Source: a virus
Direction: 5' to 3' (one strand)
Length of the DNA: 23,209 bases
Virus record (IMG/VR): IMGVR_UViG_3300031841_000396
Span: 1-23,209 of that record
Both the position numbers and the translations under genes were made by a program. This document shows, in pieces, positions 7,436 through 14,861 of this stretch (the first letter of the stretch is position 1; every line of letters starts with the position of its first letter). The notes under the pieces were generated by a model that saw only the letters and a list, made by a program, of their open reading frames with translations, did not search any database and was not told the DNA's origin.

Positions 7436-9331
7436 TTATGTTAAGTCTACGATTTCACATACATCACCAGAGCAAGCCATAGTTTGCATGGCAACCGTAT
7501 TGTCCTCTTGCTCATACTCTGATAGTGCATTCCAGTTAATTCGGTCAGGCATCTTAGCCAGTAAAGCATTATACTCATCCTCTGTACAGTCTTGATAGGG
7601 TGCTTGTTGATAAGTATGATCAGAGTGTGGCAAGAATGACACACCTGACATCTCGTCAAAGTGTTTGAATACAAATGCACCTACCTCTAACCATTCACTG
7701 TCACGTACAGAGATAGTTACACTAGGTTTATGCTCACACCAGTGTCGTTGATATGTAAGCCACATCTCTAGTTGTTCGATAGCAGTCATATCATTACGTG
7801 TAACTGCACCTGCTGGTGATTTCTGGGGGAAACTAAAGACTGTAGTTGTATCTCCCTTAAACACACACGGTTCGTTAGGTATCCCCTGATCCTTCATAAA
7901 CTGTGTCAAGGGGTCTTTGTTGTCTCCTCTAACGGTTCTGATGTAATAGGGGGAATGACGGGCATGTATTCCACTGGCTGAGTCAACAAGTTGTGAGACT
8001 GTTCCAGATGGCTTAACACAACTGATGCTAACAGAAGCATTAATACCAAGATGAGCCGACCATTCAGCATTAGTTTCAACAGCAACTTCACGTAAGTGGT
8101 CAAGGGTTTTCTCCAATCCTTTATTTTTTGTAGTCATTAACGGGTTGTCCATTATCCCCGTGAGAGACACACCAAGCAATCGTTCTTCTTCGGTATTACG
8201 TTGCCACACCTTTCGCAAGTACGGGAATTTAGTGTAGGTTGACTGAATTGTTCCAAGAATAGTTGCAAGGCGGACTTTTCGTTCAAGATCAATAGTAGTG
8301 TCCGTAGACCTGACGACAACTTCCGTAAGGTTGCAGAACTGATACGGACGAAGGATGATTTCACTGCACGGATTAGTGCCAAACTCGTAGTCAGGATCAC
8401 GTCTACCGTACTTAGCAGCCTGTTTCTTAGATGCTTCACGATTAAATACTCCTCTCTCTCCAGACTTAGACTCTACCAGTGCAGTCCATTCACGCATGAA
8501 TGTTTCTACGTCTGGTTTTTCTGTGTACGACACACTGTTGTTTGCCAAGGCACGATGTGCTGCAGTCTCCCACCACTGTCCTGACTTAGCATGACGCATA
8601 CGATCATCACTTAGATTGGATAGGCTGATCATTGCTGATCTACGTACACCACCTACGACTACGATCTGACCGATGAAGCACATCAGGTCATGGCATTCAA
8701 TGCTGGATAGTTTACGACCCTGTGCATTCTTGAATGTGGTTACAGTAAAGTTAAACAACTCAACAAGAGGTGCAGGTCCACTAGCTCTACCACCAAATGT
8801 TTTTAGTCTTGCACCTGCAGGACGTACAAGAGAGACATCCCACTTGGGAATCTCGCCAGCCCAGAGGAGTGCCAACAATTGTCTGAATGCTTTAGCCCAA
8901 CCTTCCTTACTATCCTTGACCACAATGGTAGTGTCAGAGTCAAAGAGAGTGGGAATCTCAGGGAGCTTGCTGATGAACTGCCTCTCGACACTGAAGCCAA
9001 CACCAGTACCACAGAGAAGGATGAACATAGCCTCATCGAAGGACTTAGGGTCATCTACGGGTAGGTAGCTACAGTTATACCCAGCAGTGTTGTCACGTTC
9101 TAATGCAGGACCAGCAGTCATCATTGCTCTCATGGATGGCATTACCTCTAGCCCAAGTATAGCTTGCTCTATCTCGTGCTTTAATTCTGGGGGTACAAGA
9201 TCAGAGATAACATTAGCTGAGTAACGTGTTACTGTATCGTCCCATGTTTCACGACCATATCCATCAAAGTATTTTGCATATCGTGATTTGTGTATAAAAG
9301 ATTGATAGTCTGTTGGTAGGTAATTGCTCAT
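7436..9331 (-). CDS. nrdJ: Class II (adenosylcobalamin-dependent) ribonucleotide reductase, monomeric type
   Basis: Reduces ribonucleotides to deoxyribonucleotides for phage DNA synthesis, using adenosylcobalamin instead of an iron or manganese partner subunit. The active site matches monomeric class II enzymes such as Lactobacillus leichmannii RTPR. C87 lies in NTAGYNCSYLPVDD. The NPCSE block supplies C322 (thiyl radical position) and E324, and C333 follows 11 residues after C322, the same spacing as the C408/C419 pair of RTPR. The C-terminal CSGDVC (C620, C625) is the redox relay pair. CVKPSGTVSQL at 438-448 is the conserved phosphate-binding loop. At 631 residues it is somewhat shorter than RTPR. 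No NrdB-type subunit is nearby. The start overlaps the MazG-like stop as ATGA, with GGAG upstream. Confidence 0.95.
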   Translation of the reverse strand: MSNYLPTDYQSFIHKSRYAKYFDGYGRETWDDTVTRYSANVISDLVPPELKHEIEQAILGLEVMPSMRAMMTAGPALERDNTAGYNCSYLPVDDPKSFDEAMFILLCGTGVGFSVERQFISKLPEIPTLFDSDTTIVVKDSKEGWAKAFRQLLALLWAGEIPKWDVSLVRPAGARLKTFGGRASGPAPLVELFNFTVTTFKNAQGRKLSSIECHDLMCFIGQIVVVGGVRRSAMISLSNLSDDRMRHAKSGQWWETAAHRALANNSVSYTEKPDVETFMREWTALVESKSGERGVFNREASKKQAAKYGRRDPDYEFGTNPCSEIILRPYQFCNLTEVVVRSTDTTIDLERKVRLATILGTIQSTYTKFPYLRKVWQRNTEEERLLGVSLTGIMDNPLMTTKNKGLEKTLDHLREVAVETNAEWSAHLGINASVSISCVKPSGTVSQLVDSASGIHARHSPYYIRTVRGDNKDPLTQFMKDQGIPNEPCVFKGDTTTVFSFPQKSPAGAVTRNDMTAIEQLEMWLTYQRHWCEHKPSVTISVRDSEWLEVGAFVFKHFDEMSGVSFLPHSDHTYQQAPYQDCTEDEYNALLAKMPDRINWNALSEYEQEDNTVAMQTMACSGDVCEIVDLT

Positions 9332-9639
9332 CTTGTATCTCCTGACCCAGACAGTGTGCCTTTCTCCTGACGTTGACGTAGCTTATCAAGGTTGGCTTGT
9401 GCAACGTCTTCCATCTTTAGACCTAAGTCTTTACAGATAGCTGCAATGTACCACAGGCAATCTCCTATCTCTGAACCGATAGCCTCTTTGTCAAGTTTAC
9501 CATCACGTACAATCTTCTTTACTTTGTTTGCTACTTCACCAGCTTCACCTGCAAGTCCTAGTGTGGGATACAATACCTGTACAGATGCAGGATAGATTGC
9601 TGTTGTAGCAGCTTGTCTTTGATAATCATTCATATTCAT
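9328..9639 (-). CDS. MazG-like nucleoside triphosphate pyrophosphohydrolase, 103 aa
   Basis: A single MazG-type all-alpha domain. The metal-binding motif is visible as GLAGEAGEVANKVKK (EAGE-x-x-x-K) near residues 29-43, with the second acidic pair in EIGDCLWYIAAICKDLG near residues 58-74. Such enzymes hydrolyse NTPs or dNTPs to the monophosphate and pyrophosphate. In phages they are thought to adjust the nucleotide pool; a role in lowering (p)ppGpp has been proposed for cyanophage MazG and is debated. It lies next to ribonucleotide reductase with a 4-nt overlap, supporting a role in nucleotide metabolism. The start is MNMNDYQ. Related fold families (dUTPase-like, HisE) are less likely given the EAGE motif. 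Confidence 0.88.
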   Translation of the reverse strand: MNMNDYQRQAATTAIYPASVQVLYPTLGLAGEAGEVANKVKKIVRDGKLDKEAIGSEIGDCLWYIAAICKDLGLKMEDVAQANLDKLRQRQEKGTLSGSGDTR

Positions 9640-9642
9640 ACG

Positions 9643-9804
9643 TCAATCCTCTACTATTATTTTCATTGCTCTTACATCCATACCATCTACATCATGGATT
9701 AGATTACGTAATGTTTCATCTACTTCTTCTACAACCATTCCATCTACTGGCATGGGATATTCTTCTTCATCAAGATCAATCGTTAAAAGTATCTTTACTC
9801 TCAT
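9643..9804 (-). CDS. Small acidic hypothetical protein, 53 aa
   Basis: The frame starts inside the end of the DUF3310 gene (29-nt overlap) with AGAGGA 8 nt before the ATG, and ends 3 nt before the MazG-like gene. It encodes an acidic protein beginning MRVKILLTIDLDEEEYPMP and ending VRAMKIIVED. The two hydrophobic strands at the ends with an acidic helical middle suggest a small alpha/beta fold. Not recognised. The tight fit between neighbours, with a good ribosome binding site, is the main evidence that it is real. Confidence 0.65.
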   Translation of the reverse strand: MRVKILLTIDLDEEEYPMPVDGMVVEEVDETLRNLIHDVDGMDVRAMKIIVED

Positions 9805-10012
9805 TAGTACGATCCTCTATCAATGCATCCAGATACCATCTGGCTTTCTTCAAATCCTCTATGCCGTTCTTATAACGATACCGCCAGAGATACTTCATAA
9901 TATTACCCTGTAAATAATACTGGAATCCATCACCAGTAGCTGCACGAATGGCATCTATGCATTCAATACCAGCTTGGTTATAGTGTGGTGGGTTGTTTAC
10001 AACATCTACCAT
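9776..10012 (-). CDS. DUF3310 family protein, 78 aa
   Basis: The protein matches the compact DUF3310 pattern: HYNQAGIECIDAI near residues 10-22, then YYLQGNIMKYLWRYRYKNG and IEDLKKARWYLDALIE. The domain is common in phages. A related region occurs in T7 gp1.7, a nucleotide kinase acting on dTMP/dGMP, so a role in nucleotide metabolism is plausible, and the neighbours (MazG-like protein, ribonucleotide reductase) agree. It has GGAG 8 nt before the ATG. The polypeptide is much shorter than gp1.7, so whether it is catalytic alone cannot be told. Confidence 0.85.
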   Translation of the reverse strand: MVDVVNNPPHYNQAGIECIDAIRAATGDGFQYYLQGNIMKYLWRYRYKNGIEDLKKARWYLDALIEDRTNESKDTFND

Positions 10013-10025
10013 TCGTTTACTCCTT

Positions 10026-10343
10026 TCAAAAATTTACCTTGATCACATTGTCTTCTTGTCTTGTGACCTTTGGTTTCTTTTTCTTATCTTCTTGTAACAT
10101 ACTTTGTGTGTGGTTGTAAAGCATTTCTCTAAACTCTTCGTTATCTTCCATCAAGGGAACTGCTGCACAAAGCATAGAACCAAGCTGCATTATACTTATG
10201 TAATCATCATCAGATAAATTGTTATCTTCAGATGAAACCATACCCACAAGTAGCTCACCTGTCCACTCACCTTTAGGATCTAGGAAGGGTGATAGTCGTA
10301 CAAGCACATCGTTATCATCTAACTGGTGGAATATTGTACCCAT
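10026..10343 (-). CDS. Hypothetical acidic protein, 105 aa
   Basis: Not recognised. The N-terminal half (FHQLDDNDVLVRLSPFLDP to WTGELLVGMV) looks like beta strands. Residues 39-80 are acidic and helical (SSEDNNLSDDDYISIMQLG). The C-terminus is basic (EDKKKKPKVTRQ), ending in the strand NVIKVNF. The start has AAAAGGAG 6 nt upstream, and the gene sits 1 nt after the endonuclease I gene. It could be a small regulatory or adaptor protein of the nuclease/nucleotide module; there is no direct evidence for a function. Confidence 0.75.
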   Translation of the reverse strand: MGTIFHQLDDNDVLVRLSPFLDPKGEWTGELLVGMVSSEDNNLSDDDYISIMQLGSMLCAAVPLMEDNEEFREMLYNHTQSMLQEDKKKKPKVTRQEDNVIKVNF

Positions 10344-10344
10344 G

Positions 10345-10809
10345 TTATCTCCTTTTTACTTTCTTCAAGGGGAACTGTATAAACTCAGGGTGCATGTTCT
10401 TTCCCTTTTCTTGTATCCATTCTTCAGGTATTACCCTATCACAGAATTGAAATTTATTTTTTTCACACCACTTAGCATATGTAGTCTTTGCACCTTTACT
10501 TAACTTACGTTTACTACTCTCAAATACGAAACGTATATCCAGCTTGGGATGTTGTTTCTTGATACTGATATGCTTACGTCTATCATCTGCAGTAAACCTG
10601 CCCTTGGTTTCTATTATTATACCGTTGGGCAGTATAAAATCAGGGGTATAGGTACGATACATGAGGTCTTCCCATTCTATCTTCAAGCACTCATACTTTA
10701 CAGGTATGTTATGCTCAACTAGGAAGTCTTTTACTTTTAACTCAAGACCACTCCTATACCCATGCTTTAAGGCAGCTTTGAATTGCTTGCCGTTCACTAG
10801 AACTTCCAA
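10345..10809 (-). CDS. T7 endonuclease I-like Holliday-junction resolvase, 154 aa
   Basis: Resolves branched DNA and, in T7, also takes part in host-DNA breakdown and packaging-substrate processing. The match to T7 gp3 is clear by eye: YRSGLELKVKDFL, YTPDFILPNGIIIETKG, DDRRKHISIKKQHPKLDIR, FESSKRKLSKG and the final IPEEWI all have counterparts in the same order. The catalytic PD-(D/E)xK residues are E23, D57, E67 and K69, corresponding to T7 E20, D55, E65 and K67. T7 gp3 is 149 residues, so this is full length. The start lies in the end of the upstream coiled-coil gene (13-nt overlap). It completes the recombination/nuclease set with the Cas4-like exonuclease. Confidence 0.93.
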   Translation of the reverse strand: MEVLVNGKQFKAALKHGYRSGLELKVKDFLVEHNIPVKYECLKIEWEDLMYRTYTPDFILPNGIIIETKGRFTADDRRKHISIKKQHPKLDIRFVFESSKRKLSKGAKTTYAKWCEKNKFQFCDRVIPEEWIQEKGKNMHPEFIQFPLKKVKRR

Positions 10810-11024
10810 TGAAAGTCTAGTGGTATTCCAAAGGATGTGGGTTGTGTAATACCCAATTCCTTTAGCTCCTGTCTAACAGCTTCATCTGCTTCTTTACGAG
10901 CTTGCATAGCTGCACGTAGCCCTGCGTACTTAGCTTCACGTAGGGCTTTTTTCTTTGCTGCAATATCACGTTCCATTTCTGCAATGTGCTCTTGCATCTC
11001 TTTTATTTCAGCATCACCAATCAT
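10797..11024 (-). CDS. Small coiled-coil protein, 75 aa
   Basis: Residues 5-57 form an uninterrupted charged helix (EIKEMQEHIAEMERDIAAKK, then REAKYAGLRAAMQARKEADE), predicted to be a coiled coil. The short C-terminus is LGITQPTSFGIPLDFHWKF. The start overlaps the exonuclease stop by 4 nt, and the last 13 bases overlap endonuclease I. No family is recognised. Its place between an exonuclease and a junction resolvase suggests a partner of one of them, by analogy with other phage nuclease accessory proteins, but this is speculation from position. Confidence 0.75.
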   Translation of the reverse strand: MIGDAEIKEMQEHIAEMERDIAAKKKALREAKYAGLRAAMQARKEADEAVRQELKELGITQPTSFGIPLDFHWKF

Positions 11025-11878
11025 CCATCACTCCTTTCTACATACTGCACAATTGGGGGCATTTTGGCTTGTGATACCTTGGATGGTATCTCTTGTAGTG
11101 TGGGCCAACATGCCTGTCTATAATCACAGAACTTACAACCATCATTTAGAACATAGTTTCCAGTTGCTTTCCCCCGAAAAGTTTCGGGTACAGGGGAAAA
11201 GCACCTTTGGAAACTATTGTCGGTAACAGTTTCTACTGCGTCCTGTATCTTACGTAGCTCTTTATGCATGTCTATATCAGACTTAACATATTTGAACTGA
11301 CCGTTAGCTTTGTTGATTACCCACCAACCACCAGCTTTGTAGCCAGAGGCTTGTGCATAACCAGCAAGCTGACTTATATAACCAAACGAATCGTTTGAAG
11401 CTAGTGATTCGTATGATTCAAATTTATGTTTGTAACTCCAATCAGATGCGGACTTTATGTCATCGACAGAATTTTCAATAATAAGATCATAGCTACCATT
11501 AATAGAGCTATTATCTCTATCTCCAACCTGCAAAGTAACAGTATCAGTGTCTTGAAACTGTACTCCTGCTTCCGTGAGAATACCTTTAAAAACAGCCTCA
11601 ATTATATCTCCTATCATCATGTTCATTACAAACGAGTTAGCCTTTGGTAATGCCTTTTCTGGCTCGTTCTTTTCAAACCAGAGTTGACAAGTAGGACGAC
11701 CAATGTTGGACATCCTTAGTTTAAACTTGTCACGTTTATTACCAGAGCCAAACTGTCTCCTTAATGCATCAGCAATATCGGATGCCACCCGATTGATAGT
11801 TTCGTCAGACATATCCGACTTACCATTGGCAGCATCCTCAAGGTACTGATGAATTGCTAGTTCAGCAGGATGATTCAT
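11021..11878 (-). CDS. Cas4/RecB-like PD-(D/E)xK exonuclease with probable Fe-S cluster, 285 aa
   Basis: The nuclease motifs appear in family order: E94 in GDIIEAVFK, D131 in NGSYDLII, D140-I-K142 in VDDIKSAS, and Q170-x-x-x-Y174 in QLAGY. C64 (RPTCQLW) and a C-terminal trio C248, C251, C257 (CKFCDYRQAC) match the four cysteines that hold a 4Fe-4S cluster in Cas4 and AddB-type nucleases. A phage enzyme of this kind probably chews DNA ends for recombination or degrades host DNA. It lies between the probable SSB and the endonuclease I group, with a 1-nt overlap (TAATG) to the SSB stop. The gene contains a long nested inverted repeat at 11153-11217. Residues between the QxxxY motif and the cysteines are not assigned. 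Confidence 0.88.
   Translation of the reverse strand: MNHPAELAIHQYLEDAANGKSDMSDETINRVASDIADALRRQFGSGNKRDKFKLRMSNIGRPTCQLWFEKNEPEKALPKANSFVMNMMIGDIIEAVFKGILTEAGVQFQDTDTVTLQVGDRDNSSINGSYDLIIENSVDDIKSASDWSYKHKFESYESLASNDSFGYISQLAGYAQASGYKAGGWWVINKANGQFKYVKSDIDMHKELRKIQDAVETVTDNSFQRCFSPVPETFRGKATGNYVLNDGCKFCDYRQACWPTLQEIPSKVSQAKMPPIVQYVERSDG
11153..11217. repeat. Nested inverted repeat inside the exonuclease gene
   Basis: Three stacked pairings share one centre. The outer stem is 10 bp and perfect (ATAGTTTCCA at 11153-11162 with 11208-11217). The middle stem pairs GCTTTCC at 11166-11172 with the right arm GGGGAAAAGC at 11193-11202, with one bulge. The inner stem is 7 bp and perfect (CCCGAAA at 11173-11179 with 11182-11188). 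It lies fully in coding sequence, and no U-run follows it in the direction of transcription. Confidence 0.75.
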
Positions 11879-12777
11879 TATGCAAACTCATCTATGTCTG
11901 CATCAATAATATCATCCACATCGGCAAATGGAATGTCATCATGCTTGTGTACGTTTTCATCCCATGCATTTGTGATGTACTCATTGTAGTTTGCAATCCA
12001 AGCTAGGAAGTTTGTGAGTGTTTCCTGTGCCTGTGAGTCAAGCTCAAGTGAGCTACTGATGTCTAGCTCCAACTCTGGTAGGAAGAAGCTGCTACCATTG
12101 GGTAGATTACGTTCCTGTGTACCAGACTTGATAGTGTGCATTGGTGGTAGCCTACGCATCTTGGACAGTTTGGTGAAGATACCACCTGCCATTTTGAATG
12201 CATCACGGTTTTCGATCTCCCAGATAAATGGAGTATCTGTGAGGTCTTGTGTGACAGGGTTACCCTCTGCATCAACAGGGTTGTCCAATGATACCGTGCC
12301 AAACATAACACGTACACGTTTGATCTGACGAATCAAATCCTGTGTCTTCTGAGGCAATGCCTTGAAGTCTTCAATCCAACCTGCAGGTTTACCACAGTTG
12401 AATCCACCATCATTGTCCTTCAGATCAATGTTAAGGTTGTCAGCCATCACAGTTTTAACATAACGGTTGGGGGCTGTATCGTTACCTTTAATGAAACGTT
12501 TGTACATAAACCGTTGCATGTACGGACGAATGGTTACAGACTCAGAGTAATAGGTAGGCCCATCAGGAATCTCCAGCTTGTAAGTACCACCAGAGACAAC
12601 CTCTAGCTTTACCTTCTTACCATTTACTTCCTGTTCACCCATGATAGCAGAGTGATTAATACGTAACCGTGCAAGGTTAGACCCCTCACGTGAGGACTTC
12701 TGTGAGTCGGCAGTCATGCCCAATGTCTGAGCCATTTGATTGTAATCTGAAGTGTTGAATGTTTCTACTAGTGTCAT
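11878..12777 (-). CDS. Probable single-stranded-DNA-binding protein with acidic tail, 299 aa
   Basis: No OB-fold signature can be assigned by eye, but the C-terminus is striking. After a neutral domain the last 28 residues are dominated by Asp/Glu and hydrophobics (KHDDIPFADVDDIIDADIDE, then FA). They include DDIPF, identical to the end of the E. coli SSB tail that docks partner proteins. Acidic C-terminal tails are general in phage SSBs (T7 gp2.5, T4 gp32). Position between the DNA polymerase and an exonuclease supports the role. The gene has its own strong promoter at 12810-12838 and a strong ribosome binding site (AAAAGGAG, 7 nt before the ATG), as expected for a protein needed in large amounts. 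A recombination annealing protein is an alternative. Confidence 0.6.
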   Translation of the reverse strand: MTLVETFNTSDYNQMAQTLGMTADSQKSSREGSNLARLRINHSAIMGEQEVNGKKVKLEVVSGGTYKLEIPDGPTYYSESVTIRPYMQRFMYKRFIKGNDTAPNRYVKTVMADNLNIDLKDNDGGFNCGKPAGWIEDFKALPQKTQDLIRQIKRVRVMFGTVSLDNPVDAEGNPVTQDLTDTPFIWEIENRDAFKMAGGIFTKLSKMRRLPPMHTIKSGTQERNLPNGSSFFLPELELDISSSLELDSQAQETLTNFLAWIANYNEYITNAWDENVHKHDDIPFADVDDIIDADIDEFA

Positions 12778-12809
12778 GTGTTTCTCCTTTTCGTTTTAAC
12801 AGAGCTATA

Positions 12810-12838
12810 GTTATATCAGGCTACGTCCTTTGTGTCAA
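12810..12838 (-). promoter_or_regulatory. Sigma70-type promoter for the SSB/exonuclease genes
   Basis: Read on the - strand: TTGACA (12838-12833), a 17-bp spacer, TATAAC (12815-12810). This is a perfect -35, ideal spacing and a 5/6 -10 box. Predicted transcription would start near 12803, about 25 nt before the ATG at 12777. The promoter overlaps the last codons of the DNA polymerase gene. It is the best bacterial-type promoter I found in the window. Confidence 0.75.
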
Positions 12839-14861
12839 GCCAATTCGGACCAATCTTTGCTTCTAATAGCAATGGGACATTAAAGTCCAAGTTCCATCGT
12901 TTGTTGACCAGTGACGTAAGTACTTCATTAGTACGGCTAATGATCCGTAATACTTTCTCCTTCTCATTGGGGTGTACGTCAATGACAATACTGTCATGCA
13001 CTGTGTTGACGATACAACTGTTAAGTTTATTTACCTCTAACATTTTGTCAATGTATATCAGAGATATAGGTACAATGTCAGCAGTAGCAAACGATTGTAC
13101 AGGATAATTTTTTATCTGTGTGAAATATGTCACAGTCCCATTACGTCTACGTTGTACGTCAGGGAATGAAAACTCACGACCAGATGGTGTGGTGATCTTG
13201 CCTGTGTTTAGCACCTCACTTGCCAGTGATTCATGCCACTTGGCAATGCCACTATATTTCTTAGTGAACTGTTGGTAGTAGGCAGCTTCCTCTGGTGTAC
13301 GACCAAAGCCACTTGCCCCGTACAGAGGTGCAAAAGTGTGTGCCTTGGCTTCCTGTCTGGACATAGCTTGACCTGCATTACTGATAATCTTAGCAGTGTA
13401 TGAATGCACATCAAATCCTGTAGTCACTTCGTCAATGGCAGTCTTGTCTTGTGACAAGTAAGCAGCTACACGAAATTCTAACTGTGCAAAGTCGGCTTCC
13501 ATTATATAACCACCATCCCAACGGGATTTGAATACACGTTTAACAGGGAACGTACCACCACGTGGCATGTTCTGCATGTTGGGATCTGCCCCTGACAATC
13601 TGCCAGTACCAGTACGATGCTGCAAGAGTTTGACATGTAGTCTACCGTCTTGTTTTACGTGGTTTGCAATACCTTCTACGAAACTAGAGAGATAAGTTTC
13701 TACGGCAGATAGTCTACGAATGCTAGACAGAAATTGTTCTGCCTGTTTGTTGCCCTTGTTACGTGCCACACCCTCAAGATATAATAGATTCTCATTGCTA
13801 GTACTAAATCCAGCAGAACTGACCCACTTTGGGTTATCAACACTGAACTTGAGTCCTGCTACATCAGATGTATCCATAAAAAGATAACCACTGGTATCAC
13901 ACGTAGTACAGTTATTAGGTCTTGCATATCTGCTACCATCTTTCTTAGTTCTCCATATGTGTCCTGTACCATTACAGGTCTGGCATTGTTTTGCCTTCTG
14001 TTTATACAGAACAGTACTGTTGTTACGTATCTGATATATAGTATCTTGCCTGTCCATGTAGTCGTCAAACTTATCGGCCCAATTCTTTTTGTCATTAGGT
14101 TTACGACTGAAGATAACCCAAGACTTTTGCTCTGGGCTTCTAAGGTTAATGGGTCTATCACCCATCAAGTCCTGTACTTGTGCTTCGATACTCTTAACAA
14201 GATCGTCACGTTCTTTTGTAAACTCCTGCCTAACGTCATCTAGTTTAGCTAGATCAACAGTAAACCCACGTTGATAGATACGTGTTAGGTGTATGGCAAG
14301 CTGATTAGTAAGACGCATTGTTCCTGCCAATGTACTGCATTCCTCGTACTTTGTCTGCAAACGTAAGTACAATTGTTGTGTTGCCTTTATATCGTCTATG
14401 CAATAGCTTGCAAGTATTTTGTAAGGCATATCACGAACTTGTTTGCCAGCCTTCAGCCATTCCTTCATGGTGTCCTGCTTCTTTGTGTCAAGTTCGTAAC
14501 GTTCTGCACATGCTTCAAGTGACAGTACCTCTTTTTGCCCACGTTGCAAAACATATTCACCTAGCATGGTGTCAAAGATAGGTCCATTGTATGTGAACCC
14601 AGACTCCCATAGCCACAATAAATCGTGTGCAGCATTGTGCATGATAAGTAGGGGAGCACGGTCAAGATGCTCTTGCACTATCTGTGCTCCCCTTTCGGTG
14701 GGTGGTTGCTCTGCGTGATCAAATGTTACAATGGTTTCGTTACCAAGATCATCTAGCATACCCACCATAACCAATGTATTATCAGGCTCAAACGGATCAA
14801 GGTGTTTGTTACCATCCCGTTTGGTCACAGTGTTTTCTACGTCGAGTGTTAAGTGTTTCAT
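12816..14861 (-). CDS. Family A DNA polymerase with inserted DnaJ-like zinc finger, 681 aa
   Basis: Replicative polymerase. Residues 1-170 form a 3'-5' exonuclease (D7/E9 in LDVEN, D80 in HNAAHD, D157 in YCIDD). Residues 293-325 hold two CxxCxxxG units (C293/C296 in CQTCNGTG, C318/C321 in CTTCDTSG) like the DnaJ central zinc-binding domain, set between the exonuclease and the palm. Polymerase motifs follow: A with D457 (MEADFAQLEFR), B with R502, K506, F510 and Y514 (RQEAKAHTFAPLYG), C with H622-D623 (VHDS). This insert is a hallmark of HMO-2011-like phages. F510 is at the position that discriminates against dideoxynucleotides in E. coli Pol I (F762). The start overlaps the downstream end of the preceding 74-residue gene by 4 nt. 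Confidence 0.95.
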   Translation of the reverse strand: MKHLTLDVENTVTKRDGNKHLDPFEPDNTLVMVGMLDDLGNETIVTFDHAEQPPTERGAQIVQEHLDRAPLLIMHNAAHDLLWLWESGFTYNGPIFDTMLGEYVLQRGQKEVLSLEACAERYELDTKKQDTMKEWLKAGKQVRDMPYKILASYCIDDIKATQQLYLRLQTKYEECSTLAGTMRLTNQLAIHLTRIYQRGFTVDLAKLDDVRQEFTKERDDLVKSIEAQVQDLMGDRPINLRSPEQKSWVIFSRKPNDKKNWADKFDDYMDRQDTIYQIRNNSTVLYKQKAKQCQTCNGTGHIWRTKKDGSRYARPNNCTTCDTSGYLFMDTSDVAGLKFSVDNPKWVSSAGFSTSNENLLYLEGVARNKGNKQAEQFLSSIRRLSAVETYLSSFVEGIANHVKQDGRLHVKLLQHRTGTGRLSGADPNMQNMPRGGTFPVKRVFKSRWDGGYIMEADFAQLEFRVAAYLSQDKTAIDEVTTGFDVHSYTAKIISNAGQAMSRQEAKAHTFAPLYGASGFGRTPEEAAYYQQFTKKYSGIAKWHESLASEVLNTGKITTPSGREFSFPDVQRRRNGTVTYFTQIKNYPVQSFATADIVPISLIYIDKMLEVNKLNSCIVNTVHDSIVIDVHPNEKEKVLRIISRTNEVLTSLVNKRWNLDFNVPLLLEAKIGPNWLDTKDVA
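14650..14693. repeat. 10-bp perfect inverted repeat in the polymerase gene
   Basis: AGGGGAGCAC at 14650-14659 pairs perfectly with GTGCTCCCCT at 14684-14693 across a 24-nt loop. The loop itself contains a near-palindrome around AAGATGCTCTT. It lies in the coding region for the exonuclease domain (residues about 57-71). No T-run follows on either strand, so it is not an intrinsic terminator. Confidence 0.6.
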
